Made by a program: the position numbers and the translations under genes
The notes under the pieces: model-generated
The model's database searches: none
The model's input: only the letters and a program-made list of their open reading frames with translations
Told to the model about the DNA's origin: nothing
In this document: one piece after another, positions 24,567 through 33,018 of the stretch
Layout: each line of letters starts with the position of its first letter
Position numbering within the stretch: position 1 is the stretch's first letter
NCBI GenBank assembly: GCA_964437215.1
Contig: CAYTFZ010000013.1
Location: forward strand, 1 to 38,743
DNA from: JAAYAN01 sp964437215
GTDB taxonomy: Bacteria; Bacteroidota; Ignavibacteria; Ignavibacteriales; Melioribacteraceae
Direction: 5' to 3'
Length of the DNA stretch: 38,743 nucleotides

Positions 24567-25757
24567 TTGAATAAATCAGCAGAAACTAAAATTTCGTCGG
24601 CATTAATTAAAAATTACACGCGCTACGATGTTGAGTTTACCGGAGGCAAAGGAGCCTATCTTTACGACAGTACCGGCAAAAAATACCTCGATTTTTTAAG
24701 CGGTATTGCTGTTACCGGTTTCGGTCATTGCCATCCTAAAATTACCGAAGCAGTAGAAATGCAGCTTCATTCCTATTGGCATATTTCTAATTTATTTGCC
24801 TCGCCGGGACAGGAATTGCTTGCTAAAAAATTAAGCAAAATTACTGGTCTTGATAAAGCATTTTTCTGTAATTCGGGAACAGAAGCAAACGAGGCAGCTA
24901 TAAAATTTGCCCGGCTTTTTAATAAAGATAAATTCAAAATAATTTCTGCCATCGGAAGTTTTCACGGAAGAACCTTAGGCAGCTTAAGCGCTACCGGTCA
25001 GTACAGTCTTTGGAAAGATTTTAAACCGCTTGTGCCTGGATTTACGTACGTTCCTTATGATAACCCCATTGCAATAGAACATTCAATTGATGAATATACA
25101 GCAGCAGTTATGCTGGAACCCATTCAAGGAGAATCGGGAGTTGTTGTTCCTTCCGCAGGATATTTAAGGAAAGTAAAAGAGATATGCGAAAGAAATGATG
25201 TTTTGCTTATTCTTGACGAAGTACAGACGGGCATTGGCAGGACAGGGAAATATTTTGCATCACAGTGGGAAGATATTGTTCCCGATATGATAACTTTTGC
25301 AAAAGGGATTGCAAACGGTATTCCTTTAGGAGGCATAATTGTATCGGATAAAGTTGCAGAATTCATTACTCCCGGTTCTCACGGTTCTACTTTCGGCGGA
25401 AATCCGCTGGCTGTGGCAGCTGCAAATCAAGTGCTCGATCTTCTTAACAGCGATACACTGAATGATATTCAGCTTGCAGGAACAGGACTTAAAGAAACGC
25501 TTAATATTCTCTCATCTGGATTTATTAAAGAAATCCGCGGGAAAGGATTAATGACAGGAGTTGAACTTATTCCCGAAATAAGCGCAAAAAAAACGGCCAA
25601 AGAGCTTCTGGCAAATGGTTTTATTACAGGCACATCCGGCGATTCGGTTTTGCGTCTGCTTCCTCCTTTCATTATAACAGACAAAGAAATAAAAGATTTT
25701 GCCGAAGGATTGAGTTTTATTCTTCAACCTGAAAATTTTGAAAAATTAAAAAAATAA
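24567..25757 (+). CDS. argD: Acetylornithine aminotransferase
   Basis: This PLP-dependent class III aminotransferase makes N-acetylornithine from the semialdehyde. The 396 residues include the cofactor-binding GTEANEAAIKFARL, LDEVQTGIGRTGK (Asp217), and the Schiff-base lysine Lys246 in TFAKGIANGIPLGG. Start: TTG at 24567 is the only plausible one, with GGAG 8 nt upstream. The next Met is after residue 60, which would remove needed structure. It is 17 nt after argJ and 19 nt before argR. It may also serve succinyldiaminopimelate in lysine synthesis, as some ArgD do. Confidence 0.94.
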   Translation: MNKSAETKISSALIKNYTRYDVEFTGGKGAYLYDSTGKKYLDFLSGIAVTGFGHCHPKITEAVEMQLHSYWHISNLFASPGQELLAKKLSKITGLDKAFFCNSGTEANEAAIKFARLFNKDKFKIISAIGSFHGRTLGSLSATGQYSLWKDFKPLVPGFTYVPYDNPIAIEHSIDEYTAAVMLEPIQGESGVVVPSAGYLRKVKEICERNDVLLILDEVQTGIGRTGKYFASQWEDIVPDMITFAKGIANGIPLGGIIVSDKVAEFITPGSHGSTFGGNPLAVAAANQVLDLLNSDTLNDIQLAGTGLKETLNILSSGFIKEIRGKGLMTGVELIPEISAKKTAKELLANGFITGTSGDSVLRLLPPFIITDKEIKDFAEGLSFILQPENFEKLKK

Positions 25758-25776
25758 TAACTTTTGCGGAGCAAAA

Positions 25777-26253
25777 ATGTCAGCAAAATTAAAACGACAA
25801 TTATTGATAAAAGAAATACTGAACAATGAATCTATCGGCAATCAGGAACTTTTAGGTAAAATTCTTAAAAATAACGGAATAGAAGTTACCCAGGCTACAT
25901 TGAGCCGCGATTTTGCGGAGCTTGGCGTTGTTAGGTCTTTTACGGAAAGTGGAGTAAGGTATGTTCTTAACAGCACCGAAAGCGGTAAACAAATTCAAAA
26001 ATTAATCGGTTTCGAAATACTCAGCGTTACTTCCAATGAACAGGTTGTTTTAGTGCGGACACTTGCCGGCAGAGCTCCGGGAGTAGCACATTATATAGAC
26101 AGATTAAACAGAAAAGAAATTTTAGGCACTCTTGCCGGAGACGATACAGTTCTTATTATTCCGGATTCTATTGCCAACATAAACAGGGTTGAACGAATGA
26201 TTAAAGAAATGATGTATCAGCCCCCGGTTCCAGAAAACTATCAGGAGATATAA
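25777..26253 (+). CDS. argR: Arginine repressor ArgR
   Basis: This 158-residue hexameric transcription factor binds DNA when arginine is high. The N-terminal winged helix includes IKEILNNESIGNQELLGKILKNN and the recognition segment TQATLSRDFAELGVV. The C-terminal oligomerisation and arginine-binding domain carries GRAPGVAHYIDRL and GTLAGDDTVLIIP, where the double Asp contacts arginine. The gene sits inside the operon it probably controls; the ARG-box candidate is at 21942-21955. GGAG precedes the start, and argG begins 2 nt after its stop. Confidence 0.95.
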   Translation: MSAKLKRQLLIKEILNNESIGNQELLGKILKNNGIEVTQATLSRDFAELGVVRSFTESGVRYVLNSTESGKQIQKLIGFEILSVTSNEQVVLVRTLAGRAPGVAHYIDRLNRKEILGTLAGDDTVLIIPDSIANINRVERMIKEMMYQPPVPENYQEI

Positions 26254-26255
26254 AA

Positions 26256-27467
26256 ATGCATAAAAAAATTGTAGTAGCTTATTCAGGAGGTCTTGATACC
26301 TCAGTAATGGTTAAATGGTTAAACCAGAATTATAACGCCGAGATTATTACCGTAACAGGAAACCTCGGACAAAAAAGCGAGCTCGAAGGATTGGAAGAAA
26401 AAGCCAAAGCCACGGGAGCAGTAAAATCCTATATTTACGATTTGCAGGAAGAATTCATTAAAAATTATGCTTTTAAAGCATTAAAAGCCGGCGCTCTTTA
26501 CGAAGGACAATATCCGCTGGCAACAGCAATAGGCAGACCTTTGCTTGCAAAATTGATGGTTGATGTTGCAAAGGCTGAGAATGCTGATACTGTTGCCCAC
26601 GGCTGTACAGGAAAAGGAAACGATCAGGTAAGATTCGAAGTAGCTTTCAAATCTTTGGGTCCCGATTTACAGATACTTGCTCCGCTAAGAACCTGGGAAT
26701 TTAAAAGCCGCGAACAAGAAATTGATTACGCAGTTGCTCATAACATCCCGATAAAAATAACAAAAAAATCGCCATATTCTATCGACGAAAACCTTTGGGG
26801 CATTGCTATCGAATGCGGCGTTCTCGAAGATCCTAAAATTGCTCCGCCGGAAGACGCTTATCAGATTACCTCAAGTCCTAAATCGGCGCCCGATGCTTCG
26901 GAAGTGGTAGAAATTGAATTTTTTGAAGGAATTCCTGTTGCCGTTAACGGGAAAAAATTATCGGCTGTTGAAATTATGAATACTCTTAATCCTATCGGCG
27001 GAAAACACGGAATAGGAAGAATGGATTTAATTGAGAACCGTGTTGTAGGTATCAAATCGCGCGAAGTTTACGAAGCTCCCGGAGCTATCCTTTTGCACAA
27101 GGCTCATCACGAACTTGAAAAATTAGTTCTGGACAAAGAAACTTTCCGTTTCAAACAAGATGTTTCTAACAAAGTTGCCAATATGATTTACGAAGGACTT
27201 TGGTTTACTCCCCTTTTCGATTCGCTTATGACATTTGTTGATTCAACCCAGAAACCGGTAACCGGAAAAATAAAGCTCGATCTTTATAAGGGAAATGCCA
27301 CTGTTTTCTCGCGCGAATCGCAATACAGCCTTTACAGCGAACTTCTTGCAACTTATACTGAAGAAGATACTTACAATCACAAAGATTCCGAAGGATTCAT
27401 CAATATTTACGGTCTGCCTTACAAGACTATGAGCGGAGTTTACAACAAAGCAAATGAAGGTAAATAA
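26256..27467 (+). CDS. argG: Argininosuccinate synthase
   Basis: This enzyme joins citrulline and aspartate with ATP cleavage to give argininosuccinate. The ATP-pyrophosphatase loop AYSGGLDTS is at residues 8-16; AHGCTGKGNDQVRFE and SPYSIDENLWG are further family signatures. At 403 residues it has full family length. It has GGAG before the ATG. The stop shares one base with the argH start (TAATG at 27465), so argH is probably translationally coupled. The citrulline it uses requires ArgF, which is not in this window. Confidence 0.96.
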   Translation: MHKKIVVAYSGGLDTSVMVKWLNQNYNAEIITVTGNLGQKSELEGLEEKAKATGAVKSYIYDLQEEFIKNYAFKALKAGALYEGQYPLATAIGRPLLAKLMVDVAKAENADTVAHGCTGKGNDQVRFEVAFKSLGPDLQILAPLRTWEFKSREQEIDYAVAHNIPIKITKKSPYSIDENLWGIAIECGVLEDPKIAPPEDAYQITSSPKSAPDASEVVEIEFFEGIPVAVNGKKLSAVEIMNTLNPIGGKHGIGRMDLIENRVVGIKSREVYEAPGAILLHKAHHELEKLVLDKETFRFKQDVSNKVANMIYEGLWFTPLFDSLMTFVDSTQKPVTGKIKLDLYKGNATVFSRESQYSLYSELLATYTEEDTYNHKDSEGFINIYGLPYKTMSGVYNKANEGK

Positions 27468-28855
27468 TGCTTTGGGGCGGAAGATTTTCGGAAAAAATAG
27501 ATGATAAGGCGCTCGAATTTTCATCGTCTTTATCTTACGACATTGCTTTATTTGATGAGGATATAAAAATAAGCATTGCTCATGCTAAAATGCTCTCAGA
27601 AACCGGAATAATCTCTACTGCCGAATTTGAAATTATTTCTAAAGGACTTTTAACGATAAAACAGGAAAGGGATTCCGGTAAATGGACTCCCGATCCTGCC
27701 AAGTCGGAGGATATCCATTCGGCAATTGAAGAAAAGTTAAAAGAAATTATTGGTCCGCTGGCGGGAAAACTTCATTCGGGCAGAAGCAGAAACGATCAGG
27801 TTGCAACCGGATTCAGGATGTGGGTAAAAAAATCGTGCCTGCAAATAATTTCAGAAATCTGCAATCTTCAAAATACTATGCTTGCAATTGCAGAAGAAAA
27901 CATAGAAACCGTCATTCCGGGATATACTCATCTTCAGCGTGCACAGCCGGTTTCTCTGGCATTTCATTTTCTAGCTTATACTGAAATGCTTAAAAGAGAT
28001 GTTGAACGAATAAAATTTACATTTTCGCAGGCTGACAAAATGCCTTTAGGCTCAGGAGCAATTGCAGGTTCAACATTGCCTTTAAATCGCGAAGTAACAA
28101 AAAAAGAACTCGATTTCGCATTTATTACCGAAAATGCTATGGATTCTATATCCGATAGAGATTTTGCTCTCGATTTCCTTAATTCCTGCGTAATCGGGAT
28201 GATGCATTTAAGCAGACTTTCCGAAGAATTGATTATCTGGTCTTCAGCTGAGTGGGGACTTGCAAAAATAGGCGATAAATTTACTACCGGTTCATCGCTT
28301 ATGCCCCAAAAGAAAAATCCGGATATAGCAGAATTAATACGCGGTAAATCCGGCAGAGTCTACGGAAACTATATCAGTCTTGCAACAACTATGAAAGGAT
28401 TACCGCTCAGTTATAACCGCGATATGCAGGAAGATAAAGAGCCCGTTTTCGATTCTTTCAGCACTTACAGCAATTCTCTGGTACTTATGAGCGGAATGCT
28501 GGCAACTATTAAATTTGATAATTCTGCATATTTAAAAGAACTGGACGGAGATTTCTCACTTTCCACCGACCTTGCCGACTGGCTTGTTCTTAAAGGAATA
28601 CCTTTCCGCGATGCTCACCATATTGTAGGACAGGTTGTAAAAATTGCCGAAGAAAAAAATACAAATTTCAAAGGACTTAGCCTAAGTGATTTGAAAAACA
28701 TCAATCCGGTTTTCGATGAAACTGCACTGGATTGCCTCAAATTATCAGGCTGTTTGCAAAGAAAAGTTACATACGGTTCTCCGAATATTGATTTTATAAA
28801 AAAAAGAATTAAAAACTTTAAAAAAGAAATAAAAATTTACCAGATGCATGATTAG
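27467..28855 (+). CDS. argH: Argininosuccinate lyase
   Basis: This enzyme catalyses the last step, splitting argininosuccinate into arginine and fumarate. The 462 residues begin LWGGRFSE and contain HSGRSRNDQVATGFRMW, GYTHLQRAQPVS (His155) and the fumarase/aspartase-superfamily signature GSSLMPQKKNPD at 275-286, whose first Ser is the catalytic base region. It overlaps argG by 1 nt and is the last gene of the operon. A terminator follows at 28904-28935. Confidence 0.96.
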   Translation: MLWGGRFSEKIDDKALEFSSSLSYDIALFDEDIKISIAHAKMLSETGIISTAEFEIISKGLLTIKQERDSGKWTPDPAKSEDIHSAIEEKLKEIIGPLAGKLHSGRSRNDQVATGFRMWVKKSCLQIISEICNLQNTMLAIAEENIETVIPGYTHLQRAQPVSLAFHFLAYTEMLKRDVERIKFTFSQADKMPLGSGAIAGSTLPLNREVTKKELDFAFITENAMDSISDRDFALDFLNSCVIGMMHLSRLSEELIIWSSAEWGLAKIGDKFTTGSSLMPQKKNPDIAELIRGKSGRVYGNYISLATTMKGLPLSYNRDMQEDKEPVFDSFSTYSNSLVLMSGMLATIKFDNSAYLKELDGDFSLSTDLADWLVLKGIPFRDAHHIVGQVVKIAEEKNTNFKGLSLSDLKNINPVFDETALDCLKLSGCLQRKVTYGSPNIDFIKKRIKNFKKEIKIYQMHD

Positions 28856-28903
28856 TTTACTCAGAAGAGGTACTGTGGTTGATTAAACTATGATTCTCCT
28901 TTG

Positions 28904-28935
28904 GACCGGGAGTGATGACCCCGGTCTGACTTTTT
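28904..28935 (+). terminator. Terminator of the arginine operon
   Basis: GACCGGG (28904-28910), a 9-nt loop, CCCGGTC (28920-28926), then TGACTTTTT. It is a 7-bp GC-rich stem about 50 nt after the argH stop. Confidence 0.75.
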
Positions 28936-29055
28936 AAAACTCTATCCCCCCCCTTTTTCTGCTTTTAATAATTTTACACCTTACTTTTTATACTTGAGCA
29001 ATACTTACGTAATATGGTTAATAATTTATTGTTTTTGGCTATTATGTTATATTTA

Positions 29056-29086
29056 TTGTTGTTATATTTTTTATAAAATAAATTTG
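29056..29086 (+). promoter_or_regulatory. Promoter of the GH43/T9SS gene
   Basis: TTG at 29056-29058, a 20-nt spacer, then TAAATTTG at 29079-29086, an exact TAnnTTTG. Transcription would start near 29093, about 23 nt before the ATG. It is the only clear promoter of the xylan-type locus. Confidence 0.6.
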
Positions 29087-29115
29087 AGTTAATAAATTAT
29101 CAGAAGGATAAAATT

Positions 29116-31389
29116 ATGTTCGGGCATAAATTATTACTTGCTGCTTTAATATTTAGTATTTCTATTTTCGGACAATCGGTTTCTTTTAACACATTCAGAA
29201 ATCCGGTTATCCCGGGCGATCACCCTGATTGTACAGTAACAAGAATCGGGAATGATTTCTACACCACTGGTTCTTCATTCAATGTAACTCCGGTAATTTA
29301 TCATTCAACAGATTTAGTTCATTGGAGAGCTATTGCCCAGCCGGTAAGCGCAGGCTGGTCGGGTTACGGAGATACACCCGGCGGCGGATGCTGGGGCGGA
29401 CATTTCGTATTTTATAACGGCGAATATTGGCATTTCTTTTCGCGGGCAAATACTATGCATTTTACAAAAGCTCCCGCACCCGAAGGTCCTTGGAGCACTC
29501 CTGTAAAAATAAATAATCCTACACAACTTCCATATAGCCTCGGTTACGACAATTCTATTTTCATTGATGATGACAATAAAATGTATCTGGTAGTAAAAAA
29601 CGGTCAGCCGAATAATGGAATTGTTGAGCTGGGAACAGACGGTCAGCCGACAGGAGTTGTTTATAATCTTAATTGGCTTAATCCTTCCCCTGATTACCCT
29701 TACAGCTGGGCAGAAGGTCCGGTTATGTGGAAATACAGAGGTTATTATTATTACTCGTTTGCAAGAGATTTAAGCGGCGGACAAAAAGTTATGCGAAGTA
29801 AGACTCTTACTGCCGATTCGTCCAGCTGGACACTATTTGGAGATTTTTTTAACGAAAACGATCCGGCAAAGAGCGGTTCGCTATTTACTTCTCCTAACCA
29901 CGCTTCACCGGTTGTAACATTAGACGACAGCACTTTCTGGGTAATTCATCCGATTTATGCCAAAGATCAGTGGAAGGGACAAGGACGTCAGGGATTACTT
30001 AACCAGGTTCAATACGATTCAAGCGGCAGACCTGTTGCCGATTATCCTGTAAACAAAGCATTTACTGCACCTGTGCTCCCTTCAGGTGGAATTCCTTGGA
30101 TGGTTCCGCATTCCGATTTTTTTAATTCAAACAAACTAAATCCCGAATGGTCATTCCTCGGATACACTCTTCCAAATAAATATTCACTCTCCGAAAGACC
30201 CGGATGGTTTAAATTAACGCCGAAGAGCAGCACCAGAGCAAATACAATAATTAAAAACGATGGCGAACATAATTATTCGCTTATCACCCGCTTGGACTTT
30301 ACACCTGTTGCTGCAGGAGACGAAGCCGGATTATGGATTATGCGTGGTGACGAAACAATGAGTCTGAAACTTGTAAGTACTCTTTCGAATGAAGGAGTAA
30401 AAATTGTATCTTTTAGTTTTAACGGCACATCGGCAACAGCAATGAATAATTTTGGCGATACCCTATGGCTTAAACTTGAAAGAATAAATCATATTATTAA
30501 AGGATATTTCAGCGGAGACGGAATAAATTGGATTAATGTTGAACAGCAATTTGATATTTCTAATATAGATTCGTTTTCCGATTTCTCAACATTTACCGGT
30601 ACAAGGCAAGGTTTATATGTAAGCGGAAAAATATCCGCATATTTTGATTTTTATATTTACCGAGACGCTTATTCAGAAATTCTTGCTGAATGTCCTGCAA
30701 ATCAGTACGGAGTATCAGTACAAAAAAACACCCTTTCACTTATTAATAATGGCGATTGGGCATTATATGCAGGCGTGGAATTCGGAAACGATGAATATAA
30801 GAGGAAACCCGATTCAGTATCGGTACTTGCTTCCTGCACTTCCACAGGCGGAATAATAGAATTCTGGCTGGATTCAATTGATACTGGGACGAAAATAGCT
30901 GAATGCCCAATAGAAAACACCGGAAGCTGGAATACATATAATGTTTTTAAAACCGCAATCACAGAAGAAGTTACAGATTATCACGATTTATATCTTAGAT
31001 TTACCGGTTCAGGATTAAGCGAACTTTATAAAATTAAATCTTTTATTTTTTCTTCAACGGTAGATTCTGTAACAAGCGTCGGGGATAATTTGGATATATT
31101 GCCCGGCAAATTTCTTCTTGAACAGAATTATCCGAACCCTTTTAATCCATCTACAATAATCAGGTTTTCCCTGCCTGCCGGCAGGCAGGAATTACCAATG
31201 AACAGTTTTGTTAATTTGAGAGTCTTCGATATATTAGGGCGCGAAGTTGCAACACTTGTAAACGAGCAAAAACCAGCAGGAAACTATGAAGTGAAGTTCG
31301 ATGCATCGCATTTATCTTCAGGAATCTATATTTACAAACTTACTATCGGTAATTTATCGGAAGAAAAGAAAATGATGCTTTTAAAATAG
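29116..31389 (+). CDS. Secreted GH43 glycosidase with CBM6-like module and T9SS sorting domain
   Basis: The 757 residues begin with a signal peptide ending SIFGQ. The GH43 propeller (about 25-330) has its triad in GDHPDCT (base Asp38), GYDNSIF (Asp145) and SWAEGPVM (acid Glu200). A concanavalin-like xylosidase C-terminal domain follows (about 340-520, from DFFNSNKLNPEWSFLGY). Next is a CBM6-type sugar-binding module (about 525-655). The last roughly 75 residues are a T9SS type A sorting domain with EQNYPNPFNPST, VFDILGREVATLV and SGIYIYKL. Beta-xylosidase or arabinofuranosidase on arabinoxylan is the likely role, outside the cell. The sorting domain carries an 8-residue insertion (GRQELPMN region) from the palindrome at 31170-31189. 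Confidence 0.88.
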   Translation: MFGHKLLLAALIFSISIFGQSVSFNTFRNPVIPGDHPDCTVTRIGNDFYTTGSSFNVTPVIYHSTDLVHWRAIAQPVSAGWSGYGDTPGGGCWGGHFVFYNGEYWHFFSRANTMHFTKAPAPEGPWSTPVKINNPTQLPYSLGYDNSIFIDDDNKMYLVVKNGQPNNGIVELGTDGQPTGVVYNLNWLNPSPDYPYSWAEGPVMWKYRGYYYYSFARDLSGGQKVMRSKTLTADSSSWTLFGDFFNENDPAKSGSLFTSPNHASPVVTLDDSTFWVIHPIYAKDQWKGQGRQGLLNQVQYDSSGRPVADYPVNKAFTAPVLPSGGIPWMVPHSDFFNSNKLNPEWSFLGYTLPNKYSLSERPGWFKLTPKSSTRANTIIKNDGEHNYSLITRLDFTPVAAGDEAGLWIMRGDETMSLKLVSTLSNEGVKIVSFSFNGTSATAMNNFGDTLWLKLERINHIIKGYFSGDGINWINVEQQFDISNIDSFSDFSTFTGTRQGLYVSGKISAYFDFYIYRDAYSEILAECPANQYGVSVQKNTLSLINNGDWALYAGVEFGNDEYKRKPDSVSVLASCTSTGGIIEFWLDSIDTGTKIAECPIENTGSWNTYNVFKTAITEEVTDYHDLYLRFTGSGLSELYKIKSFIFSSTVDSVTSVGDNLDILPGKFLLEQNYPNPFNPSTIIRFSLPAGRQELPMNSFVNLRVFDILGREVATLVNEQKPAGNYEVKFDASHLSSGIYIYKLTIGNLSEEKKMMLLK
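31170..31189. repeat. Perfect 20-bp GC-rich palindrome inside the T9SS sorting domain
   Basis: CCTGCCTGCC is followed directly by its reverse complement, an uninterrupted 20-bp palindrome, in coding DNA of AT-rich surroundings. It encodes the LPAGRQ stretch, which is not expected between the IRFSLP and VNLRVFD strands of type A sorting domains. It is therefore likely an inserted short mobile or dispersed palindrome. Confidence 0.7.
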
Positions 31390-31620
31390 AGGTATGCTAT
31401 TAAACGAAATAAAACAAGCATTTGCTACTGTGTAATTAACTTGAATAATTAGGGTTAAACAGGATTAATCTGTAATCATAATATTCAGAAATTAAAAATA
31501 TTTTATAAGCAATATTTTCATCCTTTGCTTATTCGAATTGTTTAATCTGAATATTGAGAGTAAAAATTCTTGTTCAATGAAAATCAGCTATTATTTAACT
31601 GTAAAAAATCAGGAGTTTTA

Positions 31621-32964
31621 ATGAAATTTTTCCAAATTATTCTGCCAGTTATTGTTTTAATCTTTTTATTTAATTCAAATACTTCAGCTCAAAATCCTAT
31701 CATACGTAATCAATTTTCTGCCGATCCTTCTGCCAGAGTTTTTGAAGACAAGGTTTACGTTTATCCGTCGCACGATATTTTACCAAAAGAAGGCAAAGGA
31801 CGGCCGAACTGGTTTTGTATGGAAGATTATCATGTTTTTTCTTCATCCGATTTGGTGAATTGGACAGATCACGGTGTAATTATAAGCCAGGAAACTGTAC
31901 CTTGGGTTAATCCTGAAGGATATGCAATGTGGGCGCCGGACTGTATTTATAAAAACGGAAAATATTATTTCTATTTCCCTGCTCCGGCAAAAGATACAGC
32001 AATAGGAAGAGGTTTTACTATTGGTGTTGCCACAGCAGATAAACCCTATGGACCTTTTATTCCACAGGAAAAACCTATTGCCGGTGTTCGCGGTATTGAT
32101 CCGAACCCTTTTATTGATAAAGACGGACAGGCTTATTTGTATTGGTCTTCGCGTAATATTTTTGGAGCAAAACTAAAAGATAATATGGTGGAGATTGAAG
32201 GAGAACCTGTAACTCTGCAAGATTTACCTTCGAAAGGTTTGAAAGAAGGTCCTTATATGTTTGAACGAAATGGAATTTATTACCTTACTTATCCTCATGT
32301 TCAAGATTCAACTGAAAGATTAGAATACGCGATTGCCGATAATCCATTAGGACCTTTCAAATTTACCGGTGTAATTATGGAACAACGACCGGAATGCTGG
32401 ACAAATCATCATTCGATAATCGAGTATAATAACCAATGGTACCTTTTCTATCATTACAATGACTATTCTCCAAGTTTTGATAAAAACAGATCAGTTAGAA
32501 TTGATAGTCTTTTTTTTAATTCAGACGGCACAATTCAGCAAGTAAAAGCTACTTTACGCGGTGTTGGAATTGTTGATGCAACAAGTGAAATTCAAATTGA
32601 CAGATACAGTGATATTAGCAACGAAGGAGTTTGGATTGATTTTATTGATCCGGATAATAAATTTGAAGGATGGAAAACAATTCTTGAAAAAGAAAATTCG
32701 TGGATAAGTTTTAACAGCGTTAAATTCACTAATGCCATTAAGACAATTTCGCTAAAAGTTCGATCAAAAAACGGCGGAAACCTTCAGCTAAACTTAAATG
32801 ACCTGAAAAATTCTTCGATAGCTCAAATCAAAATTTCTCCTTCGGCTGAATGGGAAGTAATTACTGTTCCCGTAAAGCAAATTATATCAGGAATTAACGA
32901 TATAATTTTGCAGCTTAAAAGTAAAAGCAATATTGAAGTGGATTGGATTAAATTTAATGAATAG
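31621..32964 (+). CDS. Secreted GH43 glycosidase with C-terminal CBM6-like domain
   Basis: The product has 447 residues with a signal peptide ending NTSAQ. It has no lipobox or sorting domain, so it is probably soluble in the periplasm. The GH43 triad reads SADPSARVF (Asp35), RGIDPNPFID (Asp160) and LKEGPYMFE (Glu209); TNHHSII follows, supplying the conserved propeller His. The last roughly 120 residues (WIDFIDPDNKFEGWKTIL onward) are a CBM6-like beta-sandwich. The family includes alpha-L-arabinofuranosidases and beta-xylosidases. The frame is open from 31570, but ATG 31621 is preceded by AGGAG and opens the signal peptide. It follows the T9SS glycosidase by 231 nt of AT-rich DNA with no clear promoter. 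Confidence 0.88.
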   Translation: MKFFQIILPVIVLIFLFNSNTSAQNPIIRNQFSADPSARVFEDKVYVYPSHDILPKEGKGRPNWFCMEDYHVFSSSDLVNWTDHGVIISQETVPWVNPEGYAMWAPDCIYKNGKYYFYFPAPAKDTAIGRGFTIGVATADKPYGPFIPQEKPIAGVRGIDPNPFIDKDGQAYLYWSSRNIFGAKLKDNMVEIEGEPVTLQDLPSKGLKEGPYMFERNGIYYLTYPHVQDSTERLEYAIADNPLGPFKFTGVIMEQRPECWTNHHSIIEYNNQWYLFYHYNDYSPSFDKNRSVRIDSLFFNSDGTIQQVKATLRGVGIVDATSEIQIDRYSDISNEGVWIDFIDPDNKFEGWKTILEKENSWISFNSVKFTNAIKTISLKVRSKNGGNLQLNLNDLKNSSIAQIKISPSAEWEVITVPVKQIISGINDIILQLKSKSNIEVDWIKFNE

Positions 32965-33018
32965 TATTTTTGATAAAAATTCTCAGCACACTTAATTTAA
33001 AATTCAAATAGGTTATAT

